A stretch of DNA of 64,000 bases from an uncultured Lachnospiraceae bacterium (GTDB lineage: Bacteria > Bacillota > Clostridia > Lachnospirales > Lachnospiraceae). The translations under genes were made by a program, and so were the position numbers. The notes below the pieces were generated by a model. It saw only the letters and a program-made list of their open reading frames with translations, had not been told where the DNA came from and searched no databases. The DNA lies in assembly GCA_910578085.1 (NCBI GenBank), contig CAJTPM010000003.1:118635-182634 (forward strand), given 5' to 3'. Below are positions 8,103 to 16,970 of this stretch, one piece after another (position 1 is the stretch's first letter; the number at the start of each line of letters is the position of its first letter).

Positions 8103-10433
8103 TTGAGAGAGAAGATTGGTAAGTTGCATCTGTATAAAAGAAAATCCTTTCGTATTATGATTACAGCAGAGATTATCCTGATTCTGGCAGGGATTCCCGG
8201 TCTGTTTGGAAAAAATCGTGTTTATGAATACGGCACAGAAAATATGTGTGTAAATTTCGGTAAAATGAATCAGGAGAATGGATCCTGTTATGTGACGGAA
8301 GAAACAGGACAGACGGGAGATATGGTGGATTTTGTAGATATTTCTCTTCCGAGAGGGGTGTACTGTGTAGAAGTAGAGTATGAGACGGATACTTTTGTAC
8401 AAAACCGCTTTGATGTGGAGCATGGGACGGCAGGCTATAAAGGGCTTCTGACAAATGGAGAGCACTGTTATCCAGGAACTGAAGCGACAAATTTTCAAAT
8501 ATGGCTTTTGGAAGATACAGCAGGAATCAGTATCCACGCTCTCTACGGAGGGCAGGGGTCTTTTTCAGTGTCAGGACTTACCATGCGAGAGACTAATGTG
8601 TTGAATCGGATCTGGATATTCTGCATTTTTTTTGGTGGGATGATTGTCAACCTGTGTTATCTTTATTTTGTGTATGACAGGCAGTTTGGAATATCTGTAA
8701 AGGATAAGACCATACATTTTATTTTGGCGTTGACCATTCTTTTTTCATCCCTGTTGCTGATGACAGACTATATCAAAGGCAGTGCAGATTTGAGTTATCA
8801 TTTGTTGAGGGTGGAGGGGATAAAAGACAGTATTCTGTATGGGGAATTTCCCAACAGGATCGCTCCGGAATGGCAGCAGGGATATGGCTATGCATCTCCC
8901 ATTTTTTATGGTGAAACAATTTTATACATTATGGCCTTATTCCGGCTGGTTGGTTTTACTATTTTGAACAGCTATCGTATGTTCTTTTTTCTTTGGAATG
9001 TTGTTACAGTGCTGGTATCTTATTATTGCTTTACGAAAATTTTTGCAGAGAAATATATAGGTCTTTTTTGCTCTGTAATCTACTCGCTGTCAGTATACCG
9101 TATCTATAAAATCTTTTGTACTGGTGGATTCGGTGAGGGAATTGTGATGACGTTTCTACCGGTGTTGGTGTATGGCTTTTACAGGGTGTTTTCTCAGGAT
9201 ACGGAAAGTAGAGATTATAAAAGAAACTGGATTCCTTTGTCGATCGGCTTCAGTGGACTGGTTCAGACACATCTGCTGACAGGAGAACTGGCAGGACTGT
9301 TTACAATTCTCCTATGCCTGATTCTTATAAAAAAAGTGTGCAGACAGCAAACCTTCACAGTTTTATTAAAAACAGTGTTATACAGCTGTCTGCTCAGCGC
9401 ATGGTTTCTCGTTCCTTTTCTGGATTATATGCTGACAGGGAATTTTATAATCCAGAATGTATCGGCCAGGACGATACAGTTCAGGGGACTATTTCCTGCA
9501 CACTTGTTTTTTGCATTTCCTATCGGTGGCGGTACTACTTTTTTTGATACAGAGGGTATGTATGACAGTCAGCCGATGAATTTGGGGCTTGTGCTTTTTG
9601 GGGCGCTGCTTCTGTGGGGGGGACTACGGTTTTCTGGAAAAACAGAAGTACTCAGAAAAGAAGAACGGGTACTGGGAAGAATCACGGCGTGGTTTTCCAT
9701 TTTATCTATGTGCATGAGTCTTTCTGTTTTTCCCTGGGACAGAATCCAGAATATAAACAGTCTGGCGGCTACTTTGGTCTCCAGTTTACAGTTCCCCAGC
9801 AGAATGCTTGGTATAGCTACGATAATGCTGACCACGCTGGCAGGTGTAACAGCAAAGTGTATCCTGAATAATTATGGGAGACAGGGTGGGACTGCCTTTG
9901 CTGCTGTTATAACAGTGATGGTGCTTATGAGTAATGTCTGGCTTCTGACGGAGATAAATTATCACGCAGGACGTATCTATTTGTATGATGTGGGTGGAAT
10001 GGGGATGGGCTATATCAGCGGAGCAGAATATTTGCCTTATGGTGCGGATGCTTCTCTGTTTATTCCAGGGGCGCCGAAGGCATTGGGAAGTGTCCGAGTG
10101 GAGGAGTATGATAAAAGAGGACTGACAATGGATGTAAAATGTGCAAGTGTCGACGATATGGGGGGGTTGGAACTTCCATTGCTTTTCTATAAAGGGTACC
10201 AGGCATGGGATATGGATACAGGAGAACGATTTAAGGTACAGGCCGGAGAAAATTTTTGTGTGAGGGTATGCCTGCCGGGGGAATATAGCGGAACTGTAAG
10301 AACTGCGTTTGTGAGTCCGGTCTATTGGCGGATTGCCGAAGGAATCAGTGTGTTCTTTTTCTGTATGCTTGTCGGTTATGGCTGGCGACAGAAGAGACAG
10401 CTGAGAAGGCAGATGGGAGGAGTGAAAGGATGA
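8103..10433 (+). CDS. Polytopic membrane protein, GT-C-like (PTPS-related membrane family), paralogue 1
   Basis: A 776-residue protein with one N-terminal membrane helix (about 18-36), an extracytoplasmic beta-rich stretch (to about 170), about a dozen membrane helices, then a C-terminal soluble domain and a last helix. The motif SYHLLRVEGIKDSI followed by GYGYASPIFYGE matches my recollection of the bacterial PTPS-related membrane family (Pfam PF10131), thought to be glycosyltransferase-like; the reaction is unknown. The TTG start at 8103 has GGGGAG eight bases upstream, and a paralogous remnant at 16845 also begins with TTG in the same context, which supports it. It overlaps the start of ispG by four bases (ATGA). 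The full-length relative is at 18336 and a short one at 16967. Confidence 0.75.
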   Translation: MREKIGKLHLYKRKSFRIMITAEIILILAGIPGLFGKNRVYEYGTENMCVNFGKMNQENGSCYVTEETGQTGDMVDFVDISLPRGVYCVEVEYETDTFVQNRFDVEHGTAGYKGLLTNGEHCYPGTEATNFQIWLLEDTAGISIHALYGGQGSFSVSGLTMRETNVLNRIWIFCIFFGGMIVNLCYLYFVYDRQFGISVKDKTIHFILALTILFSSLLLMTDYIKGSADLSYHLLRVEGIKDSILYGEFPNRIAPEWQQGYGYASPIFYGETILYIMALFRLVGFTILNSYRMFFFLWNVVTVLVSYYCFTKIFAEKYIGLFCSVIYSLSVYRIYKIFCTGGFGEGIVMTFLPVLVYGFYRVFSQDTESRDYKRNWIPLSIGFSGLVQTHLLTGELAGLFTILLCLILIKKVCRQQTFTVLLKTVLYSCLLSAWFLVPFLDYMLTGNFIIQNVSARTIQFRGLFPAHLFFAFPIGGGTTFFDTEGMYDSQPMNLGLVLFGALLLWGGLRFSGKTEVLRKEERVLGRITAWFSILSMCMSLSVFPWDRIQNINSLAATLVSSLQFPSRMLGIATIMLTTLAGVTAKCILNNYGRQGGTAFAAVITVMVLMSNVWLLTEINYHAGRIYLYDVGGMGMGYISGAEYLPYGADASLFIPGAPKALGSVRVEEYDKRGLTMDVKCASVDDMGGLELPLLFYKGYQAWDMDTGERFKVQAGENFCVRVCLPGEYSGTVRTAFVSPVYWRIAEGISVFFFCMLVGYGWRQKRQLRRQMGGVKG

Positions 10434-11509
10434 GGCAATACAATGAAGAAGCGATGACACACAGAGAAAAAACAAAAAAAATAAAGATAGGCGGGAAGGT
10501 GATCGGCGGAGGAAATCCGATTGCCATACAGTCCATGACGAACACGCCCACGGAGGATGTGGCAGCAACGGTGGCACAGATTAAGCGACTCGAGGCAGCG
10601 GGCTGTGAAATCATCCGCTGTACGGTGCCGACGATAGAGGCGGCGGGGGCTTTGAAGGAGATCAAAAAACAGATCCATATCCCCCTTGTGGCGGATATTC
10701 ATTTTGATTATAAAATGGCCATTGCCGCGATGGAAAACGGAGCGGATAAGATCCGCATCAATCCCGGCAACATCGGAAGCAGGGAAAAGGTGAAGGCTGT
10801 TGTGGATACGGCGAAGGAGCGGCAGATTCCGATCCGGGTGGGAGTAAACAGCGGTTCTCTGGAAAAGGAACTGGTGGAGAAATATCACGGTGTTACGGCC
10901 ACAGGGATCGTGGAGAGTGCCCTTGATAAGGTACATATGATAGAAGATATGGATTATGACAACCTTGTCATCAGCATTAAATCCTCGGATGTGATGATGT
11001 GCGTAATGGCTCATGAGCTGCTGGCGGATAAAACGCCTTACCCGCTGCATGTGGGAATCACAGAGTCCGGCACGGTGAACAGCGGTAATATCAAGTCAGC
11101 CATCGGCCTTTCGCTTATCTTAAATCAGGGTATCGGTGACACGGTCAGAGTTTCCCTGACCGGCGATCCGGTGGAGGAGGTGAAGTCTGCGAAGCTTATC
11201 CTGCGGACGTTGGGACTGCGAAAGGGCGGCATCGAAGTGGTTTCCTGTCCCACCTGTGGACGGACAAAGATCGATCTGATCAAACTGGCAGGCGAGGTGG
11301 AGAAGATGGTGGCGGATATTCCGTTAGATATCAAAGTGGCTGTGATGGGTTGTGTGGTCAATGGCCCGGGCGAGGCAAAGGAGGCTGATATCGGAATCGC
11401 TGGAGGTGTTGGAGAGGGACTTTTAATAAAAAAGGGCGAGATCGTGAAAAAAGTACCGGAGGAGGAGCTTCTTAAGACACTGCGGCAGGAACTGCTTTCC
11501 TGGGAATAG
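10430..11509 (+). CDS. ispG: 4-hydroxy-3-methylbut-2-en-1-yl diphosphate synthase (IspG/GcpE)
   Basis: A 359-residue cytoplasmic enzyme of the MEP isoprenoid pathway. It reduces methylerythritol cyclodiphosphate to HMBPP with a [4Fe-4S] cluster. The TIM-barrel N-terminal half includes VADIHFDYKMA and DKIRINPGNIG; the cluster ligands are Cys273 and Cys276 (CPTCGRTK) and Cys308 with Glu315 (MGCVVNGPGE). The start at 10430 has GGAGG nine bases upstream and overlaps the previous gene's stop as ATGA, so translation may be coupled. In many Clostridia ispG follows dxr and rseP and precedes polC; here polC is close downstream but the upstream neighbour is an unrelated membrane protein, which points to local rearrangement. 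Confidence 0.96.
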   Translation: MRQYNEEAMTHREKTKKIKIGGKVIGGGNPIAIQSMTNTPTEDVAATVAQIKRLEAAGCEIIRCTVPTIEAAGALKEIKKQIHIPLVADIHFDYKMAIAAMENGADKIRINPGNIGSREKVKAVVDTAKERQIPIRVGVNSGSLEKELVEKYHGVTATGIVESALDKVHMIEDMDYDNLVISIKSSDVMMCVMAHELLADKTPYPLHVGITESGTVNSGNIKSAIGLSLILNQGIGDTVRVSLTGDPVEEVKSAKLILRTLGLRKGGIEVVSCPTCGRTKIDLIKLAGEVEKMVADIPLDIKVAVMGCVVNGPGEAKEADIGIAGGVGEGLLIKKGEIVKKVPEEELLKTLRQELLSWE

Positions 11510-11534
11510 CAAGAAGAAGGAGAGAAGATTGAAT

Positions 11535-11909
11535 ATGAAATTACCATTTAAGAAAAATAAAGAAGTGATTTTTAAAACAGAAGAGCCAAAGCCGGATTTT
11601 ACATTGAGAAACCAGGAGAGTGAACTTACTGATTTTAGAGATATTGATGTTGAAGATTATTTAGCGGATATGTTTGTCACTCCAGATCAGTTTGTGGTTT
11701 TATCAGCGCCGAGAGCACAAAACAAAGTACGCTTTGTCCAGGCATGTACACATGATGGAGAGATAGAGGTTGAGTTGGGCATTGAGGAAAAAGGAACACA
11801 TCTGTATTATAAGATGTGTACTCAGGAAGAATGTTATCGTATTTTCCTTGACTTTTATGATGGTATGTTTATTCCTGAAATGGGTGAGTATAAGCCGGTG
11901 GAGTTTTGA
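11535..11909 (+). CDS. Small hypothetical protein between ispG and polC
   Basis: I do not recognise this 124-residue protein. It is acidic and soluble, with a basic first dozen residues (KLPFKKNKE), no signal peptide, no membrane helix and no clear motif; the C-terminal half alternates strand-like segments with an aromatic end (ECYRIFLDFYDGMF). AAGGAG lies 12 bases before this ATG and 6 bases before an in-frame TTG at 11529, so the protein may have two more residues. The base composition is visibly more AT-rich than that of ispG or polC on either side, which suggests later insertion. An immunity-type or regulatory role is possible but unsupported. Confidence 0.7.
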   Translation: MKLPFKKNKEVIFKTEEPKPDFTLRNQESELTDFRDIDVEDYLADMFVTPDQFVVLSAPRAQNKVRFVQACTHDGEIEVELGIEEKGTHLYYKMCTQEECYRIFLDFYDGMFIPEMGEYKPVEF

Positions 11910-11942
11910 GAGAGTTGAATTTTAAACAGGAAAGATAAAAAG

Positions 11943-14900
11943 ATGAAACCATTCGAAGAAGTATTTCCCAGTCTGCAGTTAAAGGGCGACACAAAAGCAA
12001 TGTTTGAGCAGGTGCAGGTAGAGCGGATCTCGGCGCCGAAGGACAGGAGCATTCTGCGTATTTATCTGGGCAGTGAGCATTTAATAGAAAAGGAAAAGAT
12101 CTGGGCGCTGGAGCGGGAGATTAAAAGCCAGCTGTTTCCACAGGCGGCGACGAGCATAAAAATATATGAGAGGTTTCATCTCTCTTCCCTGTATACACCG
12201 CAGAAGCTGATGGAGGTCTACCAAAAGAGCATTATGCAGGAACTGCGGGAATTATCGCCGATGGAGTACAGCCTGTTTAAGAATGCGGAGATATCATATC
12301 CCGATGAGCAGACTGTAAGAATTGTACTGGAGGATTCCGTTCTGGCCAGAGAGAAAGAGGCGGAACTGGTGCGGATTTTAGAAAAGATATTTCAGGAGCG
12401 TTGCGGGCTTTCGGTGCAGATTGTGACTGACTATCGGGAGAAAAAAGAGAGAAAGCACAGAGCGGAACAGGAGCAGAAAATCGAAAACAGAGTGGCGGAG
12501 ATTGTCTCCATGGCGAACGGAAAAGGCGCTGCTGAGGACGCTTTTGCTGGGGAGGAGGTTCCCGGCCAGATGAATCAGTCCGGGGCTGCAGAGAGTGCAG
12601 GCGGAGCGCCAGGAAACGGTGGTGTGACGAGAGAGGGAAACGCCAAACGAACAGCGATGGACAGTTTCACAGGCGGTGCAGGAGACAAAAGGCGTGCACA
12701 GGGAGCAGGTGGCGGCAGAAAGCAGGACAGAGACGCTTTCCGGCCGCTTAAACGTTCCGATAATCCGGATGTTATTTTCGGCAGGGATTTTGAGGGAGAA
12801 CCTTTACCCATCGAGAATATCACCGATGAGATCGGCGAAGTGATCATCCGCGGGAAAGTGTTGAATTTTGATGAGCGTGAGATTGCAAAGATCGAAAAGA
12901 CCATTCTGATTTTTACGATCACGGATCTGACGGATACCATCGGCGTGAAGATCTTTGTGAAGACAGAACAGGCCGGAGAGATCAAAGAATTTCTGCAGAA
13001 AGGGAATTTCCTGAAGATCAAAGGCGTCGCGATGACGGACAAGTTTGACCATGAGCTGGGCATTTCTTCCGTTGCGGGGATAAAAAAGATCCCTGATTTT
13101 ACGGTCAGACGGATGGACAACAGCGTCAGAAAGCGGGTAGAACTGCACTGTCACACAAAAATGAGCGATATGGACGGCGTGTCCGAGGTGAAGGATATCG
13201 TGAAACGGGCTTACCAGTGGGGGATGCCTGCCATTGCGATTACCGACCACGGCGTACTGCAGTCTTTTCCGGATGCCAATCATGTCTGGGAGGATCTGTG
13301 GAAGGCAGAGAAGGCAAAGCGGAAGGAGGCCGGGGAGGCGGAGCCTGACAAATTTGATTTTTTCAAGGTGATCTACGGTGTGGAAGGCTATCTTGTGGAT
13401 GACTTAAACACTGTTGTGAGCCATGATAAAGGTCAGCTCCTGACGGATGAGATCGTTGTCTTTGATCTTGAAACCACCGGATTTTCCCCGGTAAATGACC
13501 GGATCATAGAGATCGGGGCAGTGAAGGTAAAAGAGGGAAAGATCGTGGATCGGTTTTCGGTTTTTGTGAACCCGGAAAAACCGATACCGTTCAGAATAGA
13601 ACAGCTCACCGGCATCCATGACGGTATGGTGGTGGATGCGGACAGCATCGAAACGGTGCTGCCGGCATTTCTTGCCTTTTGCGGCAATGCGGTGCTTGCC
13701 GCCCACAATGCCGGCTTTGACATGAGTTTTATCAAAGAAAATGCCAGGAGACTGGGGATAGAGAGAGAGTTTACATACCTGGACACCATGGGCATTGCAA
13801 GGCTCCTTCTGCCGGGGCAGGCGAAGCATACCCTGGATGCGGTGGCAAAAACGCTGCACCTTTCCCTGGAAAACCATCACAGGGCTGTGGATGATGCGGA
13901 ATGTACGGCTGAAATGTATCAAGCGTTTTTAAAAATGCTCTCGGAAAAAGGGATCGAGAGCCTTGCGCAGCTTGAGGAAGCGGGAAAATCCAATCCCGAG
14001 ATCATTAAGAAGATGACCACATATCATGTGATCATTCTGGCAAAGAACAATGTGGGCAGGACCAATCTGTATACGTTGGTCAGCAAATCCCATCTGGATT
14101 ATTACAGCAGAAGGCCAAGGATCCCGAAGAGCGAACTGCTTAAGTACAGGGAGGGACTGATCATTGGAAGCGCCTGCGAGGCCGGGGAGTTGTATAAAGC
14201 GCTGCTGGACGGCAGGGAGGAGTCGGAACTTGCCCGGATCGTGAATTTTTATGATTATCTGGAGATACAGCCACTGTCCAACAATGAGTTTATGATAGAG
14301 TCGGAACGGATAGAAAATGTACATTCTTTCGAGGATATCAAAGCGTTAAACAGAAAAGTAGTGGAACTCGGAGAGACCTTCCACAAACCTGTGGTGGCCA
14401 CCTGCGACGTGCATTTTCTGGATCCGGAGGATGAGATATACCGCCGGATCATCATGGCCGCGAGAAAATATGAGAATGCGGACAATCAGGCGCCGCTTTA
14501 TCTGCGTACCACGGAGGAAATGCTTCAGGAATTCCAGTATCTGGGGAGCGATAAGGCGGAGGAGATCGTGATCACGAATACCAATCTGATCGCAGATATG
14601 GTGGATACCATGTCGCCGGTGCGGCCGGACAAGTGTCCGCCGGTGATTCCCGATTCGGATAAGACGCTCACCCGGATCTGCTATGAGAAGGCCCATGAAT
14701 TATACGGAGAGAATCTCCCGGAGATCGTGGAAGCGCGGATGAAGAAGGAGTTGAACTCGATTATCAGCAACGGTTTTGCGGTGATGTATATCATCGCCCA
14801 GAAACTGGTATGGAAATCGGTGGAGGACGGGTATCTGGTGGGATCAAGAGGTTCTGTGGGTTCTTCTTTTGTGGCCTTTTTAGCCGGCATTACGGAAGTG

Positions 14901-16547
14901 AATTCCTTAAGTCCCCACTACAGGTGCCCTCACTGTTTTTACTATGATTTTGACTCCGAGGAAGTGAAGGCCTTCGTGGGCGGCGCGGGCTGTGATATGC
15001 CGGATAAAAAATGCCCGCGGTGCGGGGAGATGTTGGTGAAGGACGGCTTTGACATTCCCTTTGAGACATTCCTCGGTTTTATGGGGGACAAGGAACCGGA
15101 TATCGATCTGAATTTTTCTGGGGAATACCAGAGTAAAGCCCATAAATACACGGAGGTGATCTTTGGCAACGGACAGACCTACCGGGCGGGGACCATCGCT
15201 ACCATGGCGGATAAGACTGCGTTTGGCTATGTAAAGAAATATTATGATGAACATGAGATCCATAAGCGGAACTGCGAGATCGACCGGATCGTGCAGGGGT
15301 GCACAGGTATCAGAAGAAGTACCGGCCAGCATCCGGGCGGTATTGTAGTGCTGCCGGTGGGGGAGGACATCAATTCCTTCACGCCGGTTCAGCATCCGGC
15401 AAACGATATGACGACGGATATCGTCACTACTCATTTTGATTATCACTCCATCGACCACAACCTGTTAAAGCTTGATATTCTGGGGCATGATGATCCCACC
15501 ATGATCCGTATGCTGCAGGATCTGACGGGGCTTGATCCCACCACAATCCCGTTGGATGACAAGGCCGTGATGAGTCTGTTTACTACCACGGAGGCGCTGG
15601 GGATCACCCCGGAGGATATCGGCGGCTGTCCGGTGGGTTCCTTGGGAATCCCGGAGTTTGGGACGGAGTTTGTCATCCAGATGCTTTTGGATACGAAGCC
15701 AAAACATTTTTCGGACCTGATCAGGATCTCCGGTCTGGGCCATGGGACGGATGTGTGGTTAGGGAATGCCCAGACGTTAATCGAGGAGGGCAAGGCCACG
15801 ATCTCCACGGCGATCTGCTGCCGGGATGATATTATGATCTACCTGATCCATATGGGATTAGATCCGGCGCTCTCCTTCAAGATCATGGAGAGTGTGCGAA
15901 AGGGGAAAGGACTGCGGCCGGAGTGGGAGGAGGAAATGACGGCGCACAGTGTGCCGGACTGGTATATCTGGTCCTGCAAAAAGATCAAGTACATGTTCCC
16001 GAAAGCCCATGCGGCGGCCTATGTCATGATGGCCTGGCGCATTGCCTACTGCAAGGTGTATCATCCCCTTGCCTACTATGCGGCGTTTTTCAGCATCCGG
16101 GCTTCCGCCTTTTCCTATGAGATCATGTGTCAGGGCAGAGAACATCTGGAGAGCGTTCTGAATGAGTATAAAAAGAGGGGAAAGGACCAGCTGTCCAAAA
16201 AGGAACAGGACTCCATGCGGGACATGAAGATTGTGCAGGAGATGTATGCCAGAGGCTTTGAATTTCTGCCTATCGATCTTTACCAGTCCGATGCAAGGCT
16301 GTTTCAGATCGTGGATGGAAAGCTTCTGCCATCCTTTAACAGTATCGACGGACTGGGTGAAAAGGCGGCCTACGCCATCTGTGAAGCGGCGAAACAGGGA
16401 CAGTTTTTGTCCAAAGACGATTTTAAGGAGCGGGCGAAAGTCGGTAAGACACTGGCGGATCAGCTCGGGGATCTGGGGATTCTTGGGGATTTGCCGGAGA
16501 GTAATCAGATCAGTCTGTTTGATTTTGCAAATATTGTAAATTTTTAA
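11943..16547 (+). CDS. polC: DNA polymerase III alpha subunit, PolC type
   Basis: The 1534-residue Gram-positive replicative polymerase, with built-in 3'-5' proofreading. Domain order: N-terminal domain (1-170), an unusual Gly/Ala/Arg-rich linker (about 185-265), OB fold (about 280-390), PHP domain beginning with ELHCHTKMSD (about residue 400), the inserted DEDD exonuclease starting at DLETTGF (about 507), the rest of PHP, a four-cysteine zinc site CPHC...CPRC (about 995-1025), the palm with catalytic PDIDLNF (about 1052), then fingers and helix-hairpin-helix. PolC is usually about 1430-1470 residues; the excess is mainly the linker. The ATG has AGGAAAG about nine bases upstream. Confidence 0.97.
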   Translation: MKPFEEVFPSLQLKGDTKAMFEQVQVERISAPKDRSILRIYLGSEHLIEKEKIWALEREIKSQLFPQAATSIKIYERFHLSSLYTPQKLMEVYQKSIMQELRELSPMEYSLFKNAEISYPDEQTVRIVLEDSVLAREKEAELVRILEKIFQERCGLSVQIVTDYREKKERKHRAEQEQKIENRVAEIVSMANGKGAAEDAFAGEEVPGQMNQSGAAESAGGAPGNGGVTREGNAKRTAMDSFTGGAGDKRRAQGAGGGRKQDRDAFRPLKRSDNPDVIFGRDFEGEPLPIENITDEIGEVIIRGKVLNFDEREIAKIEKTILIFTITDLTDTIGVKIFVKTEQAGEIKEFLQKGNFLKIKGVAMTDKFDHELGISSVAGIKKIPDFTVRRMDNSVRKRVELHCHTKMSDMDGVSEVKDIVKRAYQWGMPAIAITDHGVLQSFPDANHVWEDLWKAEKAKRKEAGEAEPDKFDFFKVIYGVEGYLVDDLNTVVSHDKGQLLTDEIVVFDLETTGFSPVNDRIIEIGAVKVKEGKIVDRFSVFVNPEKPIPFRIEQLTGIHDGMVVDADSIETVLPAFLAFCGNAVLAAHNAGFDMSFIKENARRLGIEREFTYLDTMGIARLLLPGQAKHTLDAVAKTLHLSLENHHRAVDDAECTAEMYQAFLKMLSEKGIESLAQLEEAGKSNPEIIKKMTTYHVIILAKNNVGRTNLYTLVSKSHLDYYSRRPRIPKSELLKYREGLIIGSACEAGELYKALLDGREESELARIVNFYDYLEIQPLSNNEFMIESERIENVHSFEDIKALNRKVVELGETFHKPVVATCDVHFLDPEDEIYRRIIMAARKYENADNQAPLYLRTTEEMLQEFQYLGSDKAEEIVITNTNLIADMVDTMSPVRPDKCPPVIPDSDKTLTRICYEKAHELYGENLPEIVEARMKKELNSIISNGFAVMYIIAQKLVWKSVEDGYLVGSRGSVGSSFVAFLAGITEVNSLSPHYRCPHCFYYDFDSEEVKAFVGGAGCDMPDKKCPRCGEMLVKDGFDIPFETFLGFMGDKEPDIDLNFSGEYQSKAHKYTEVIFGNGQTYRAGTIATMADKTAFGYVKKYYDEHEIHKRNCEIDRIVQGCTGIRRSTGQHPGGIVVLPVGEDINSFTPVQHPANDMTTDIVTTHFDYHSIDHNLLKLDILGHDDPTMIRMLQDLTGLDPTTIPLDDKAVMSLFTTTEALGITPEDIGGCPVGSLGIPEFGTEFVIQMLLDTKPKHFSDLIRISGLGHGTDVWLGNAQTLIEEGKATISTAICCRDDIMIYLIHMGLDPALSFKIMESVRKGKGLRPEWEEEMTAHSVPDWYIWSCKKIKYMFPKAHAAAYVMMAWRIAYCKVYHPLAYYAAFFSIRASAFSYEIMCQGREHLESVLNEYKKRGKDQLSKKEQDSMRDMKIVQEMYARGFEFLPIDLYQSDARLFQIVDGKLLPSFNSIDGLGEKAAYAICEAAKQGQFLSKDDFKERAKVGKTLADQLGDLGILGDLPESNQISLFDFANIVNF

Positions 16548-16556
16548 AAAAAGTAC

Positions 16557-16585
16557 TTGCAATCTTTCCGAATATGTAATAGAAT
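16557..16585 (+). promoter_or_regulatory. Promoter of the tRNA-Glu gene
   Basis: TTGCAA (16557-16562), a 17-bp spacer, and TAGAAT (16580-16585), about 65 bp before the tRNA and directly after the polC stop. Confidence 0.65.
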
Positions 16586-16652
16586 AATCAAGTGCAGAAC
16601 AGATATGCAGTGCAGAATTGCAATGTATGTGTGTAATGGAAAGATTGTATAT

Positions 16653-16724
16653 GGCTGATTGGTCAAGCGGTTAAGACGCCGCCCTCTCACGGCGGAAACA
16701 GGGGTTCGATTCCCCTATCAGCTG
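16653..16724 (+). tRNA. tRNA-Glu (anticodon CTC)
   Basis: A complete cloverleaf of 72 nt: acceptor stem GGCTGAT/ATCAGCT, D-arm with GTC/GAC, anticodon stem CCGCC/GGCGG around the loop CTCTCAC (anticodon CTC, reading GAG), and T-arm AGGGG/CCCCT with loop TTCGATT. The discriminator base is G and CCA is not encoded. Confidence 0.95.
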
Positions 16725-16756
16725 CGACTGTTTTTAACAGCCCAACCCTAAGGATG

Positions 16757-16799
16757 CCAGGAAACATTGATATAATATCAGGTTTCCCGGTATTTTTTA
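16757..16799 (+). terminator. Terminator after tRNA-Glu
   Basis: The stem CCAGGAAAC / GTTTCCCGG (one mismatch) encloses a second palindrome, TGATATAATATCA, and is followed by a T-rich tract. Confidence 0.7.
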
Positions 16800-16844
16800 T
16801 TCATGGGCATGTGTGGCTGATAACGGAGAGGGGGAAAATCGGAA

Positions 16845-16970
16845 TTGAAGGAAAAGATCAGCAGGTTGGATCTGCATAAGCGAAAATCCTTTCGTATACT
16901 GCCTTCTGATCGGGTTTGGCTGTCTGAGGAAAAAGGAAACGGAAAGCAGGAGGGGGTAGCAGAGCAATGA
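16845..16970 (+). pseudogene. Internally deleted remnant of a GT-C-like membrane protein gene
   Basis: A 41-codon frame starting at TTG with GGAGAGGGGG upstream. Its first 18 residues (LKEKISRLDLHKRKSFRI) match the first 18 of the 776-residue protein at 8103 at about 12 of 18 positions, and the DNA and upstream region match too. The similarity then stops abruptly, and a short unrelated tail reaches a TGA that overlaps the next gene's ATG (ATGA). The simplest reading is an in-frame deletion that joined the start of a fourth paralogue to its last codons. It may still be translated as a leader peptide that couples translation to the next gene. Confidence 0.7.

Noticed and set aside
15923..16539. 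Secondary frames inside polC in other phases (65 and 102 codons)
   Set aside because: Ordinary shadows of a long, GC-balanced coding gene.
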